Assembly (NCBI GenBank): GCA_963770375.1 | Contig: CAVYPM010000006.1 | Location: 359,260 to 423,259 of the forward strand | DNA: 64,000 nucleotides | Origin: DASVBE01 sp963770375 | GTDB lineage: Bacteria > Actinomycetota > Actinomycetes > Streptosporangiales > Streptosporangiaceae | Reading direction: 5' to 3' | Shown here: positions 27,587-36,808 of the stretch, piece after piece | How the letters are laid out: each line of letters starts with the position of its first letter | Numbering within the stretch: the stretch's first letter is position 1 | Notes under the pieces: generated by a model | The model's input: only the letters and a program-made list of their open reading frames with translations | Told to the model about the DNA's origin: nothing | Databases searched by the model: none | Position numbers and translations under genes: made by a program

Positions 27587-30253
27587 ATGACCGACCCGCC
27601 GCGTCCCGACTTTCTCGAGCTCGCCGATTACACCAGCGTGCTGCGCCGCCGCGGCTGGATCGCGTTAGCCCTGGCGGGCCTGGGCGCGCTGGTGTCGGTG
27701 ATCTACCTGGCTGTCGCACCGGCCAGCTACCAGGCGACCGCCGACGTGTACGTGACGCCCAACTCCGCCAACCAGAACGTGGTGCTGGGCAGCAAGGGCA
27801 CGAGCACCGCGGTCAACATGGACAACGAGGCGCAGATCGTGGAGTCCAACACGGTGGCCGTGCTGGCCGCCAGGACCCTGCACAGCCGGATACCGCCGCA
27901 GGCCCTGCTCGGGCAGGTGAGCGTATCGGTCCCGGCCAACACCGCGGTGCTGGCCATCACCTGCTCGGCATCGTCCCCGGGCAGTGCCGCGGCCTGCGCG
28001 CAGGCCTTCGCCCGCGGCTACCTGACCGCGCGGCACACCACCGCCACGGACAAGCTCGCCTTCGAGCTGACCCAGGAGCAGGCAAAGGCGGCCAGCCTGG
28101 AGTCCCGCAGCGTGACGCTGCACGATCAGATCGGGCGGCTGGCGCCCGGGTCGGCCGATAGGGCCCAGGCCGTACTCGAGCTGAAGACGGTCAGCGCCAA
28201 GCTGGATACCTTGCGTACGAATATCTCGGCGATCAACGCGTCGGTGAACACCAACCCCGGCTACATCATCACCAGCGCGGTCCCGCCGTCGTCGGCGGCC
28301 AGCCCGCAGCCGCTGCTGTACCTGCCGAGCGGGCTGCTCGCGGGCCTGCTGGCCGGGCTGGTGGCGGCGTTTGCCGCGGACCGCAGGGACGACCGGGTTC
28401 ATACGGTGCGCGAGGCGGAACGGCTCGGCGGACTGCCGGTCCTGTACTCGGTGGACGCCCGGCGGCTCAGCCCGCCGGGTGCGGTGGCCCCGGCCCGGTC
28501 GGCCGCGGGCCGGGGCTACGCGGAGCTGGCCCACGCGGTCGCGGCCGGGCTCGGTGAGAAGGACCGGGTCCTGCTGGTCGCGGCCGGCTCGCCCGGGCCC
28601 GCCGCCGGGGTGGTGGCCGCGAACCTGGCCGCCGCGCTGGCCCGGGTCCGCGCGGACGTCATCCTGGTCTGCGCCGATCCGCGGGACACGATGACCCCGG
28701 CCCTGCTCGGCGTCGGTGCGGCCCGCGGGCTGGCCGAGGTGCTCGGCGGCACGGCCACGGTCGCCGAGGTGACCCGGCAGGCGGCGGACGTCAGCCGCCT
28801 CGAGGTGATCACGCCCGGCCGGGACCCGGCGGCCGCGCCCGGCCAGGTCCGGCACGACGTGACCGAACGGCTGGTCGACGGCCTGCGGCGGGACGCACGC
28901 TACGTGATCATCTGCGGCCTGGCCAGCGGGGACGGTGCGGACACGTTCGGGCTGGCCGGGTTCGCCGACGCGGCTCTGGTCGTACTCGAGCTGGACCGGA
29001 CCCGGCGCCCGGAGCTGGCCGCCTGCCTGCGCCGTCTGGACCGGGTGCAGACCCCGGTCCTGGGTGCGGCGCTGCTGCCCGAGATCACCGCGGACCGCGG
29101 CCCGCGCCGGGGCGGTGCCGGCCGGGGCAGTGCCGGCCGGGGCGGCGCCGGCCGCGGTGTCCGCCTCCGCTTCGGCCGCGCCGGGTTCGATCGCGGTCAC
29201 CGGCCCGCGGCGGGCGCCGGCCCGGCACGCCAGGACCAGCGGGTTTCTCCCGGCCCGAGCGGATCCGCCCGCGGATCCCTGACCCGGTCCTTCCCGGCCC
29301 GCTCCGCGGCTGCCAGCCGGCCGGCGAGCGCCAGTGGGCCGGCGGGTGCGGGCCGCTCCCCGGGCCCGGCCCGGTCGCCGGGCGGCGGCCGGTCGCAGGG
29401 CGCGGGCACGGGCGCGGGCCGGGCTTCCGCCGCGCTGGCCGACCCCGGCCGTGTCCCGCCGGGCCTGCGGCCGCTCCCGCCGTCCCGCTCCGGCCGGCAG
29501 CCCCGCTGGGAGCCCGCCGAGCCCGCGTCAGCCCAGCCGCCCTGGGACGCGGACGACTCGCCCTGGGACGCGGCCGCGCCGGACCATCAGGAGCCGCCCT
29601 GGGATGCCAGCGGCCCGGTCAGCAAGGACCTGTCCTGGGGCGCGGACGATCCCGCGGGCCGGGAATCGCCGCACGGACCGTCCGGACGGTCCCGCCCCGA
29701 GCCGCCCTGGGACTCCGCGGCCCCGGCCGGCGCGGGCCCGGCTGGGGCCGGCCCGGCCGCCCGCCCGGGACCTGGCGAACCGCCGTGGGCGGCAAGCGAG
29801 CCAGGCCGCCCGGAGCCAGCCTGGGGACCGGGACCAGCGCAGCCACCCCGCGCTGAGCCTTCACGGGGACCGGCCCGGCCGTCTCGCCCCGAACCGCCCC
29901 GCAGCGCCGCCAGCCCCTCCCGTCCCGGCTCCTCCGGCGCGGGAGCCAGCCGCCCCGAGCCCCCCTGGGGCAGCACAGCGCCGTCCTGGTCCGAGCCCGC
30001 CTGGCCCGTCGGCGAGTCAGCCTGGCCCGAGCCGATGTGGGGCGGCCTCGACCCGTCCCGCCCCGAGCCGCCCGGCGGCACCGCCGACCCGGCCAAGTCC
30101 GAGGCCCCCCGGCCGGCCGATCAGCAGTCCCGGTCCGGCCCGCCTCCCTGGGGCCCCACCGAGACCTGGCCCTTGCCGGCGGCCCCGCGTGACCCTGGTG
30201 CGCCCCGGGCCCGTCCGTCAGACACCCAGGACCGCGCCACCGGGACCGGCTGA
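27587..30253 (+). CDS. Wzz-type chain-length protein fused to a degenerate CpsD/BY-kinase domain with Pro/Trp-rich tail
   Basis: 888 aa. ATG 27587 has an AAAGGAGAA box. Residues 1-240: Wzz domain, with a first helix (WIALALAGLGALVSVIYLAV), an extracytoplasmic coiled region, and a second helix (LPSGLLAGLLAGLVAAFAA). Residues ~290-500: a CpsD-like P-loop fold (DRVLLVAAGSPGP...AANLAAALARVRADVILVCADPR), but the Walker A lysine is absent (GSPGPAAGV instead of a GxxGKS/T), so kinase activity is doubtful. The last ~390 residues are predicted disordered, rich in Pro, Ser, Arg and Gly, with repeated PEPPW/EPPWD motifs rather than the Tyr cluster of classical BY-kinases. It probably sets polymer length or organises export of the polysaccharide made by the following genes. 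Confidence 0.78.
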   Translation: MTDPPRPDFLELADYTSVLRRRGWIALALAGLGALVSVIYLAVAPASYQATADVYVTPNSANQNVVLGSKGTSTAVNMDNEAQIVESNTVAVLAARTLHSRIPPQALLGQVSVSVPANTAVLAITCSASSPGSAAACAQAFARGYLTARHTTATDKLAFELTQEQAKAASLESRSVTLHDQIGRLAPGSADRAQAVLELKTVSAKLDTLRTNISAINASVNTNPGYIITSAVPPSSAASPQPLLYLPSGLLAGLLAGLVAAFAADRRDDRVHTVREAERLGGLPVLYSVDARRLSPPGAVAPARSAAGRGYAELAHAVAAGLGEKDRVLLVAAGSPGPAAGVVAANLAAALARVRADVILVCADPRDTMTPALLGVGAARGLAEVLGGTATVAEVTRQAADVSRLEVITPGRDPAAAPGQVRHDVTERLVDGLRRDARYVIICGLASGDGADTFGLAGFADAALVVLELDRTRRPELAACLRRLDRVQTPVLGAALLPEITADRGPRRGGAGRGSAGRGGAGRGVRLRFGRAGFDRGHRPAAGAGPARQDQRVSPGPSGSARGSLTRSFPARSAAASRPASASGPAGAGRSPGPARSPGGGRSQGAGTGAGRASAALADPGRVPPGLRPLPPSRSGRQPRWEPAEPASAQPPWDADDSPWDAAAPDHQEPPWDASGPVSKDLSWGADDPAGRESPHGPSGRSRPEPPWDSAAPAGAGPAGAGPAARPGPGEPPWAASEPGRPEPAWGPGPAQPPRAEPSRGPARPSRPEPPRSAASPSRPGSSGAGASRPEPPWGSTAPSWSEPAWPVGESAWPEPMWGGLDPSRPEPPGGTADPAKSEAPRPADQQSRSGPPPWGPTETWPLPAAPRDPGAPRARPSDTQDRATGTG

Positions 30254-30255
30254 CC

Positions 30256-31703
30256 ATGACCCTGGCCGAGCCGGGGCTCAGCCCCGCCGGCGTGGCGCCG
30301 GCCACGCCGGGCCGCAAACGGCGAGGGGACGCTGGCTGGCCGGGCATCCGGCGTGGCCGGTCGTTGCGCTGCTGGCCGGGTATCCGCTGTGGTGGGCGCT
30401 GGGCGTGGCCGACTTCGCCTGGATCGGTTTCGCCGTCCCGATGGCCGGCCGGCTGCTGGCGTGGCGGCTGCACCGGTCCCGGCCGGTCCGGCTGCCCCCG
30501 GGGATGGGTCTGTGGGTGGTGTTCCTGCTGTTCACGGTGGCCGGGATCGTGATGCTCACGCTGACCGCGCCGGGGACGCTGGCCAGTCCGCTGTCGCACC
30601 GGATCGTGTCCTGGGTCGTGCGGACCAGCAGCTACCTGGCGCTGACCGTGCTGCTGCTGTACGCCGGGAACCTGACCGAGGCGGAGCTTCCGCGGCGGCG
30701 GCTGGCCGGGCTGGTCGGCTTGCTGGCGGTGTACGCGACCGCTGCGGGGGTGGCCGCGATGATGCTGCCGGGGTTCGGTTTCACCTCACCGGCCGAGCTG
30801 CTGCTGCCCCACGGCATCAGGTCGAACACGTTCATCCAGGCGTCGATGCACCCGGCGCTGGCCCAGATCCAGGACGTGTTCGGCACGCCCGGCGGGCAGA
30901 GCAGGCCCAAGGCCCCGTTCGATTACACGAACATCTGGGGCGAGTGCCTGTCCCTGTCGCTCCCGTGGCTGCTGGTTGCGCTCCGCGGCCGCGGCCGCCG
31001 GGGACGGCTGGTCAGCGGGGCCGTGCTGGCGGCCGCCCTGGTCGTGCTGGTCTTTTCGCTGAACCGGGGCGTGTGGCTCGGCGTCCTGGTCGCCGTGGCC
31101 TACCTGGCCGTCCGGCTGGCGGCTCGTGGCCGGCTCGCGCTGCTCGGCGGCCTGGCCGCCGGGCTGGCCGCGCTGACTGTCCTTGTCCTGGTCAGCCCGC
31201 TGCACGGGGTGATCTCGCAGCGGCTGGCCAACGGGAAGAGCAACACGATCCGGATGACGCTGTCCACCCAGGCGGCAGCGGATGCGCTGGCCTCCCCGGT
31301 GCTCGGCTACGGCGACACCCGCCAGCGGCAGGGCAGCGCCAACTCGATCAGCATCGGCCCCACGCCGGACTGCCCGCAGTGCGGTCAGCAGCAGGTCGGC
31401 AGCACCGGCCAGCTGTGGCTGCTGCTGATCACCACCGGGATCGCCGGCGCTCTGCTGTACATCGCCTTCTTCGCCCGGCTGGCCTGGGAGTTCCGCCGCG
31501 ACCCGACGCCGTACGGGCTGGCCGGCGGCATGGTGCTGCTGCTGAGTTTCTGCTACCTGCCGGCCTACGACGCCCTCCCGGCCGCGCTGGGGATCACGAT
31601 CCTCTCGGTGGCGCTGCTGTGGCGCAGCGACCAGCATCGCCGCTCCCTGCTGTCCAGCACGGGGCCCTCCGGACCGGGGCCCTCAGGACCGGGCCAGGAA
31701 TGA
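30256..31703 (+). CDS. O-antigen ligase/polymerase-like membrane protein (frameshifted)
   Basis: About 482 aa if repaired. Ten or so hydrophobic helices with a long periplasmic-type loop (PFDYTNIWGECLSLSLPWLL, RLANGKSNTIRMTL, VLGYGDTRQRQGSANSI) match the Wzy_C/O-antigen ligase family, which polymerises or ligates lipid-linked glycans. ATG 30256 lies two bases after the Wzz-like stop. One G appears to be missing from the GGGG run at 30325-30328: the start reads MTLAEPGLSPAGV, and the membrane domain (RWLAGHPAWPVVALLAGYP) is in the next frame. Its stop overlaps the flippase ATG. Confidence 0.75.
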
Positions 31704-33988
31704 GCCAGCGCGAGGAGGCGGGGACGGCCGGCCGGGCCGGCCTCGCCGACGTCGCCCGCGGCAGCGCGCTGAACCTGGCCGGGGCGGTCATCTCCGCCGC
31801 CGCCACGCTGGCCACCACGGTGATCGTGACCCGCCACTTCAGCCGCGCCGTAGCGGGCGCCTTCGTCACCGCGACGTCGCTGTTCCTGATCGTCGAGGCG
31901 ATAGCCGGCCTGGGCGCAGGCAACGGCGCGGTCTACTTCATCGCCCGCCTGCGCCCCCCGGCGCCAGCCGCCTCCCGGCGCGAAGGGCCAGTCCCCGGCC
32001 GGAAGCGGGCGACCACCAGGCACAGGCCCGGACGGGCGGGTCGCGGCGATCCTGCGGGCTGCGGTGCGGCCCGTGCTGGTGGCCTCGGTGCTGTCGGCCG
32101 TGCTGATGCTGGTCTTTGCGGGCCCGCTGGCCCGGTTTCTGGCCGGCGGCCCGCTCGCCCGGGGCGGCACCGCTCCCGGCCCCGCGGCCGACGCGATCCG
32201 GGCGCTGGCCGTCGCGGTGCCGTTCGCCGCGCTGGCGGACACGTTCCTGGGCGCCAGCCGCGGGTTCAGGAACATGCTTCCCACGGTGGTCGTCGACCGG
32301 ATCACCCGGCCCGCGGCCCAGGTCGCCGGCCTGATCGCCGCGGTGGCCGTGGGCCGGGCCGCGCTGCTGGCCCCGCTCTGGGCGCTGCCGTACCTCCCGG
32401 CCAGCCTGGCCGCCTGGCTCTGGCTGCGCCGCACCCGTCTCCGTCCGCGCCCGGCCGCCAGGCCCGCCCCAGCGCTCCGGCCGGACCGGGCCCGGGCGCT
32501 CGCCCGGCCACGGCCCACGCTCCCGCCCGCCCGCCTGGACCATGTCCGCCCAGCCCGACCCCAGCCTCGGCCGCCCGCCCGCCGACTGGACCCTGTCCGC
32601 CGGCAGCCCGGAACTCTCCCCAGCCCGGCCGGGTCTGCAGGAGGTCCCGCCCGCCCTTGCCGTTCTGCTGGCCCTGTCCCGGCCGGTGCCGTCATCTCGT
32701 CCGGTCCCGCCGCCCGGAAACGGACGCGGGACCTCCTGGAGTCCGGCCACCCAGCGGCCGGGCAGATTCCCCGCCGCGGCCACGCCCAGCCCGCCCATTC
32801 CCCCGAGCCCGGCCACGTCGGGCTCCTCAGGTTCCCGGTCGGCCGGGCGACCCCGCGAAGCCGCCGCCCCCGCAGGCCGCGGGCCCGGGAGCACCGTGGC
32901 CGGCCGATGCGCCGCCCGGGCACGCCGCCGCGCCCGAGCCGCCGCGGGAACCGATCACTCAGCCGTTCTGGTTTCCCGGCGAGCCGGGCCTGCCGTGGAA
33001 CGAGGTCCCGCCGCCGCCGGGCCTGGCCGTCCCCGGGCCACCGTGGGCACCCGCTGCCCCGCCACCGGGCCGGGGCCTTCCCGCACCTGACCTGGCGGAG
33101 CGGGACGGGGCGGGCAACGCGGCGGGGTTCTGGGCGTTCACCGCGCCGCGGGCCCTGGCCGCGGTGGCCCAGATCGTCCTGCAGCGGCTGGACATCGTGC
33201 TGGTGGCGGTCATCAGCGGCCCGGCCCAGGCCGCGGTGTACGCCGCGGCGACCCGTTTCCTGGTCGCCGGGCAGCTGGCCAACGCTGCGCTGATCCAGGC
33301 GGCCCAGCCGCAGCTCAGCCACTTGTTCGGGATCGGTGACCGGGCCGCCGCGGGGGCGGTCTACCAGGCGACGACGGCCTGGCTGATCGTGCTGACCTGG
33401 CCGCTGTACCTGCTTTCGGCGCTGTTCGGCCCGCAGCTGCTGGCCGTGTTCGGGCGGTCCTACCAGGACGGGGCCACCGTGGTGGTGATCCTGGCCCTGG
33501 CCATGCTGCTGGCCACCGCGTGCGGCCAGGTGGATCTGGTGCTGACCATGACCGGCCGGAGCCGCTGGAGCCTGTTCAACGGGCTGCTCGCCGTCCTGGT
33601 CAACGTGGCCGTGGACGTGGCCCTGATTCCCCGGGCCGGGATCACCGGCGCGGCGATCGGCTGGGCCGCCGCCCTGGCGGTCAGCAACCTGGTTCCGCTC
33701 GCCCAGGTCGCCTGGGTCGCCAGGATCCACCCGTTCGGCCGCGGCCCAGCCGCGGCGATCGCGGTCACTGCCGTGGCCTTCGGCGCGGTGCCGCTGGCCG
33801 CGCGGACGGCGCTGGGCCCGGGCCCGGCGGCCAGCCTGGCCGGGGTCGCCGCCGGCACTCTGCTGGCTGTTGCCGGGCTCTGGTGCTGCCGCGGTGCACT
33901 CCGCCTGGCGGCCCTGCCCGGCCGCCCAAAAACCCAGCTGACGAGGGAAAAGATGAACCCCAGCGGGCCCGGCAAGGGGCGCCGGTAG
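31700..33988 (+). CDS. Wzx/MATE-type polysaccharide flippase with a Pro-rich central insert (several frameshifts)
   Basis: Spans 763 codons. The N-terminal helices (ALNLAGAVISAAATLATTVIVTR, with HFSRAVAGAF) and C-terminal helices (ALAAVAQIVLQRLDIVLVAVI; VYAAATRFLVAGQLANAALI; GITGAAIGWAAALAVSNLV) match polysaccharide flippases of the MOP superfamily, which move lipid-linked repeat units across the membrane. The frame changes near 31960-32040 and at least once more between 32440 and 32900. Between the halves, roughly 32400-33090 encodes a Pro/Ala/Arg-rich segment (ending PFWFPGEPGLPWNE) that normal flippases lack. ATG 31700 overlaps the ligase stop (ATGA). Whether the insert is translated as drawn is uncertain. 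Confidence 0.65.
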   Translation: MSQREEAGTAGRAGLADVARGSALNLAGAVISAAATLATTVIVTRHFSRAVAGAFVTATSLFLIVEAIAGLGAGNGAVYFIARLRPPAPAASRREGPVPGRKRATTRHRPGRAGRGDPAGCGAARAGGLGAVGRADAGLCGPAGPVSGRRPARPGRHRSRPRGRRDPGAGRRGAVRRAGGHVPGRQPRVQEHASHGGRRPDHPARGPGRRPDRRGGRGPGRAAGPALGAAVPPGQPGRLALAAPHPSPSAPGRQARPSAPAGPGPGARPATAHAPARPPGPCPPSPTPASAARPPTGPCPPAARNSPQPGRVCRRSRPPLPFCWPCPGRCRHLVRSRRPETDAGPPGVRPPSGRADSPPRPRPARPFPRARPRRAPQVPGRPGDPAKPPPPQAAGPGAPWPADAPPGHAAAPEPPREPITQPFWFPGEPGLPWNEVPPPPGLAVPGPPWAPAAPPPGRGLPAPDLAERDGAGNAAGFWAFTAPRALAAVAQIVLQRLDIVLVAVISGPAQAAVYAAATRFLVAGQLANAALIQAAQPQLSHLFGIGDRAAAGAVYQATTAWLIVLTWPLYLLSALFGPQLLAVFGRSYQDGATVVVILALAMLLATACGQVDLVLTMTGRSRWSLFNGLLAVLVNVAVDVALIPRAGITGAAIGWAAALAVSNLVPLAQVAWVARIHPFGRGPAAAIAVTAVAFGAVPLAARTALGPGPAASLAGVAAGTLLAVAGLWCCRGALRLAALPGRPKTQLTREKMNPSGPGKGRR

Positions 33989-34017
33989 TGTCCTGGACAC
34001 GTTGATTGGACGGCGAA

Positions 34018-35957
34018 ATGGCTGATCATTGGCCGGCCCCTGGACGAGCCAGCACTGACCCGGCCTTGGCTGGCTCGGCCGGGGCCACCCTGCCGGGCAG
34101 CCCGGTCACGGCCACGGTGCCGGGCTGCCCGGCCACTCCTCCGGCCCAGCCAGGCCGCCCGCCGGCCGGCTCCGGGACTGACCGCACGGCCCCCGCGGCC
34201 GCCTCGGACCGGCTGGCGTACCTCCAGGAAACCGCCCGGCTGCTGTGGCCGCCGCCCGCAGCCCTGCGACCCCGGCGGCCGGGCCCGCCGGTGGGCTGGC
34301 CTCCCGCTCCGGCCAGTCCACCGGCCCCGCCGCCCGCCCCGGGCGGCCTCGTCTCGCCGGCGGGCGGAGATGCTTCCGCGCCTGGCCTGCCGCTGCCCGC
34401 CTCCAGCGGCGGGCTGGGCGCGGATGCCAGTTTGGCGGGCCAGCGCGGCGGGGCGGAGCCCAAGCCGGAGGGGACCGCGGTCCCACCGCGCCACCGGCCC
34501 GGGCCGCCTGACCGGCAGCCGGCCTCGGGCGGCTGGTTCGACCGGCTGGCCAGCGTCCCGCCTGACCGTGGGCCGTCCTGCGGGCTGGATATCCTGTCGC
34601 CTCGCCCCAGCCTGGCGGGCGACCTTGCCGCTGCTCCGCCGTCGTCCGGACGGGGCAGCTTGATCACCGGAACCAGCGGGCTGGTTCTCAGCCCGGACGG
34701 GCCGCCGGCCATCCCCTGGCGCCGGCTGCCTCCGGGCGCCGGCCCGCTGGCCGGGTCCCGTGGCCGGGCCGCCGCCCCGGGTGGCCCGGCCACCGGGGAC
34801 CCGCGAACCGTGACCCTGGACAGCACTGCCGACGTGCCGGTGGTACGGGAATTCCTGCTGCTGCCGCGGGGCAAGCGGGCCCGGGTGCTGGTGCCTGCCG
34901 GGCGGCAGGTGGCCGCCGCCGCAATCCGCGGCTACGGACGGCCCGCGATGCCCGGCGCCGCGCTGGCCGCCCGGGTACTGCCGGCGCTGCTGTCGGCCGG
35001 TCTCGGGCCGGCGGCCTCGGCCGGCGCATGGTGGCGGGGATCCCGCCGGGCACGGCGACGATCGAGTCGTACCTGGCCAGTGTTCTGGGGCAGGACCTGC
35101 AGGTCAGCTTGCTGCTGGGGGCGCCGCGGGCGAACCGGAAGCCGGTCCTGCAGCTGCTCACCGACGCCGGCGTCACGGCGGGGTTCGCCAAGCTCGGCGA
35201 CGGGCCGCTGGCCCGCGAACTCATCGCGGCCGAGCACGCCGCGCTCCGCCGGCTGGGCCGCGCCGGGCTGACCGGGCTGCAGCTGCCCCAGGTCCTGCAC
35301 TACGGCAAGTGGGCCGGCCGCCCCGTCCTGGTCCTCTCCGCACTGCCCGCCGGGCCCCGGCGGCGGCGCTGGCCGGCCGGGCAGCTGACCGCGGCCATGG
35401 CCGAACTGGCCGCCGTGACCGGCCTGCGGTACGGCCCGCTGGCCGGCAGCGGCTATCTCGGCCGGCTGACCGCCGGGCTGGCCACCGCCGGCCCCGGGCC
35501 GGACCGGGTCGCCGTCTCGGCGGCGCTGGCCGTCATCACAAGGCGGGCGGGGATGGCCGCGCTCGCCTTCGGCTGCTGGCACGGCGACTGGACTCCGTGG
35601 AACATGTCCGGCATTCCAGCCGGCCTGGCCGTGTGGGACTGGGAACGGTTCGCGACCGGCGTCCCGGCGGGGTTCGACGCGCTGCACTTCCGGCTGCACG
35701 CCGAGGTCCTCGGCGGACGTCACCCAGCCCGGCCGGACGCCGCCCGGGCGGCCTGCGCTGCCCTGGTCCGCGACGCCCCCCGGGTGCTCGACCCGTACGG
35801 CACTCCGCCGGCCGCCGCCCGGCTCACCGCGGTCCTGTACCTGGCCGAGATCACTGCCCGCTACCTCGCCGACGGCCAGGACCAGACCGGCCACCCGCTC
35901 AGCAGCCCCGGCCGCTGGCTGATCCCGGCCCTAGCAGAAACAGCAGGATGGCTCTAA
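34018..35957 (+). CDS. APH-fold phosphotransferase-like protein with long Pro-rich N-terminus (frameshifted)
   Basis: About 646 aa if repaired. The C-terminal ~300 residues look like an aminoglycoside-phosphotransferase/kinase fold: catalytic loop CWHGDWTPWNM (HGDxxxxN pattern) followed by VWDWERF (metal-binding Asp). The N-terminal ~270 residues are Pro/Gly/Ala-rich and look disordered. One base appears lost near 35018-35027 (SAGxRMVAGIPPGTATIES across the junction). ATG 34018 is preferred; a TTG at 34006 would add four residues. Genes like this occur in actinobacterial glycan clusters and may phosphorylate a sugar. Antibiotic resistance is unlikely from context. Confidence 0.6.
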
Positions 35958-36808
35958 CTCATGTTCCGGCCCCGGCCCGGCGTGCGGCGCAGGTCACGGC
36001 GGCGACGGCAGGGAGGCTGACCTGGCGAGCCCGGATGCAGCCGTCGTTCCTGATCGCGGGAGCGCAGCGGTGCGGGACAACCTCGCTGTACCGGGCGCTG
36101 AGCCAGCATCCGGCGGTCGTCAAGGCCGTGCTGCACAAGGGCGTGCACTACTTCGACGTGGGCTACCACCACGGGCCCGGCTGGTATCTAGGGCACTTCC
36201 CGCTGCAGGCGACCGGCCGGCGGGCCGCGGGCGACGCAGCGATGACCTTTGAATCCAGCCCGTACTACCTCTTCCATCCCCTGGCGGCGGGGCGGATCGC
36301 CCAGGACCTGCCGGGGGTGCGGGTCATTGTGCTGATCAGGGACCCGGTCGAACGGGCGTACTCGGCGCACGCGCACGAACTGGCCCGGGGCTACGAGACC
36401 GCGGCCTTCGGGCAGGCACTGGCCCTGGAGGCCGGCCGCCTCGCCGGGGAGGAGGCCAAGCTCACCGCCGACCCGGGCTACGCCAGCCACAGCCACCAGC
36501 ACCACGCCTACCGGGGCCGCGGGCGGTACGCCGAGCAGCTCGAGCGGCTCACCGCCGCGGTCGGGCGGGACCACATCCACGTGGTGGACAGCGCCGATTT
36601 CTTCAACCGGCCGGAGCCGGCGTACGACGCCGTGCTCGGCTTCCTCGGGCTGCCGCACCGCGGCTACCCGGTGTTCGAACGGCACAACGCCCGGCCCCGG
36701 ACCGCGGCCATGCCGGGCTCGCTGTGGGCCGAGCTCGACGACTATTTCCAGCCGCACGACGAGCGCCTGGCCGCCTGGCTCGGCGTGGCCCCCAGCTGGC
36801 GCCGCTGA
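35948..36808 (+). CDS. PAPS-dependent sulfotransferase (Sulfotransfer_1 type)
   Basis: 286 aa. The 5'-phosphosulfate loop is FLIAGAQRCGTTSLYRALSQHP and the 3'-phosphate site VIVLIRDPVERAYSAHAHE, the arrangement of heparan-sulfate-type sulfotransferases. It should transfer sulfate from PAPS to a carbohydrate hydroxyl or amine. ATG 35948 overlaps the end of the APH-like gene by 10 nt, so it belongs to the same plus-strand operon. Its stop directly abuts that of the convergent wecG-like gene, with no terminator visible between them. Confidence 0.88.
   Translation: MALTHVPAPARRAAQVTAATAGRLTWRARMQPSFLIAGAQRCGTTSLYRALSQHPAVVKAVLHKGVHYFDVGYHHGPGWYLGHFPLQATGRRAAGDAAMTFESSPYYLFHPLAAGRIAQDLPGVRVIVLIRDPVERAYSAHAHELARGYETAAFGQALALEAGRLAGEEAKLTADPGYASHSHQHHAYRGRGRYAEQLERLTAAVGRDHIHVVDSADFFNRPEPAYDAVLGFLGLPHRGYPVFERHNARPRTAAMPGSLWAELDDYFQPHDERLAAWLGVAPSWRR

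Noticed and set aside
34018..35957. APH-like gene considered as aminoglycoside resistance
   Set aside because: Operon context is polysaccharide export, and only the generic kinase motif is shared.
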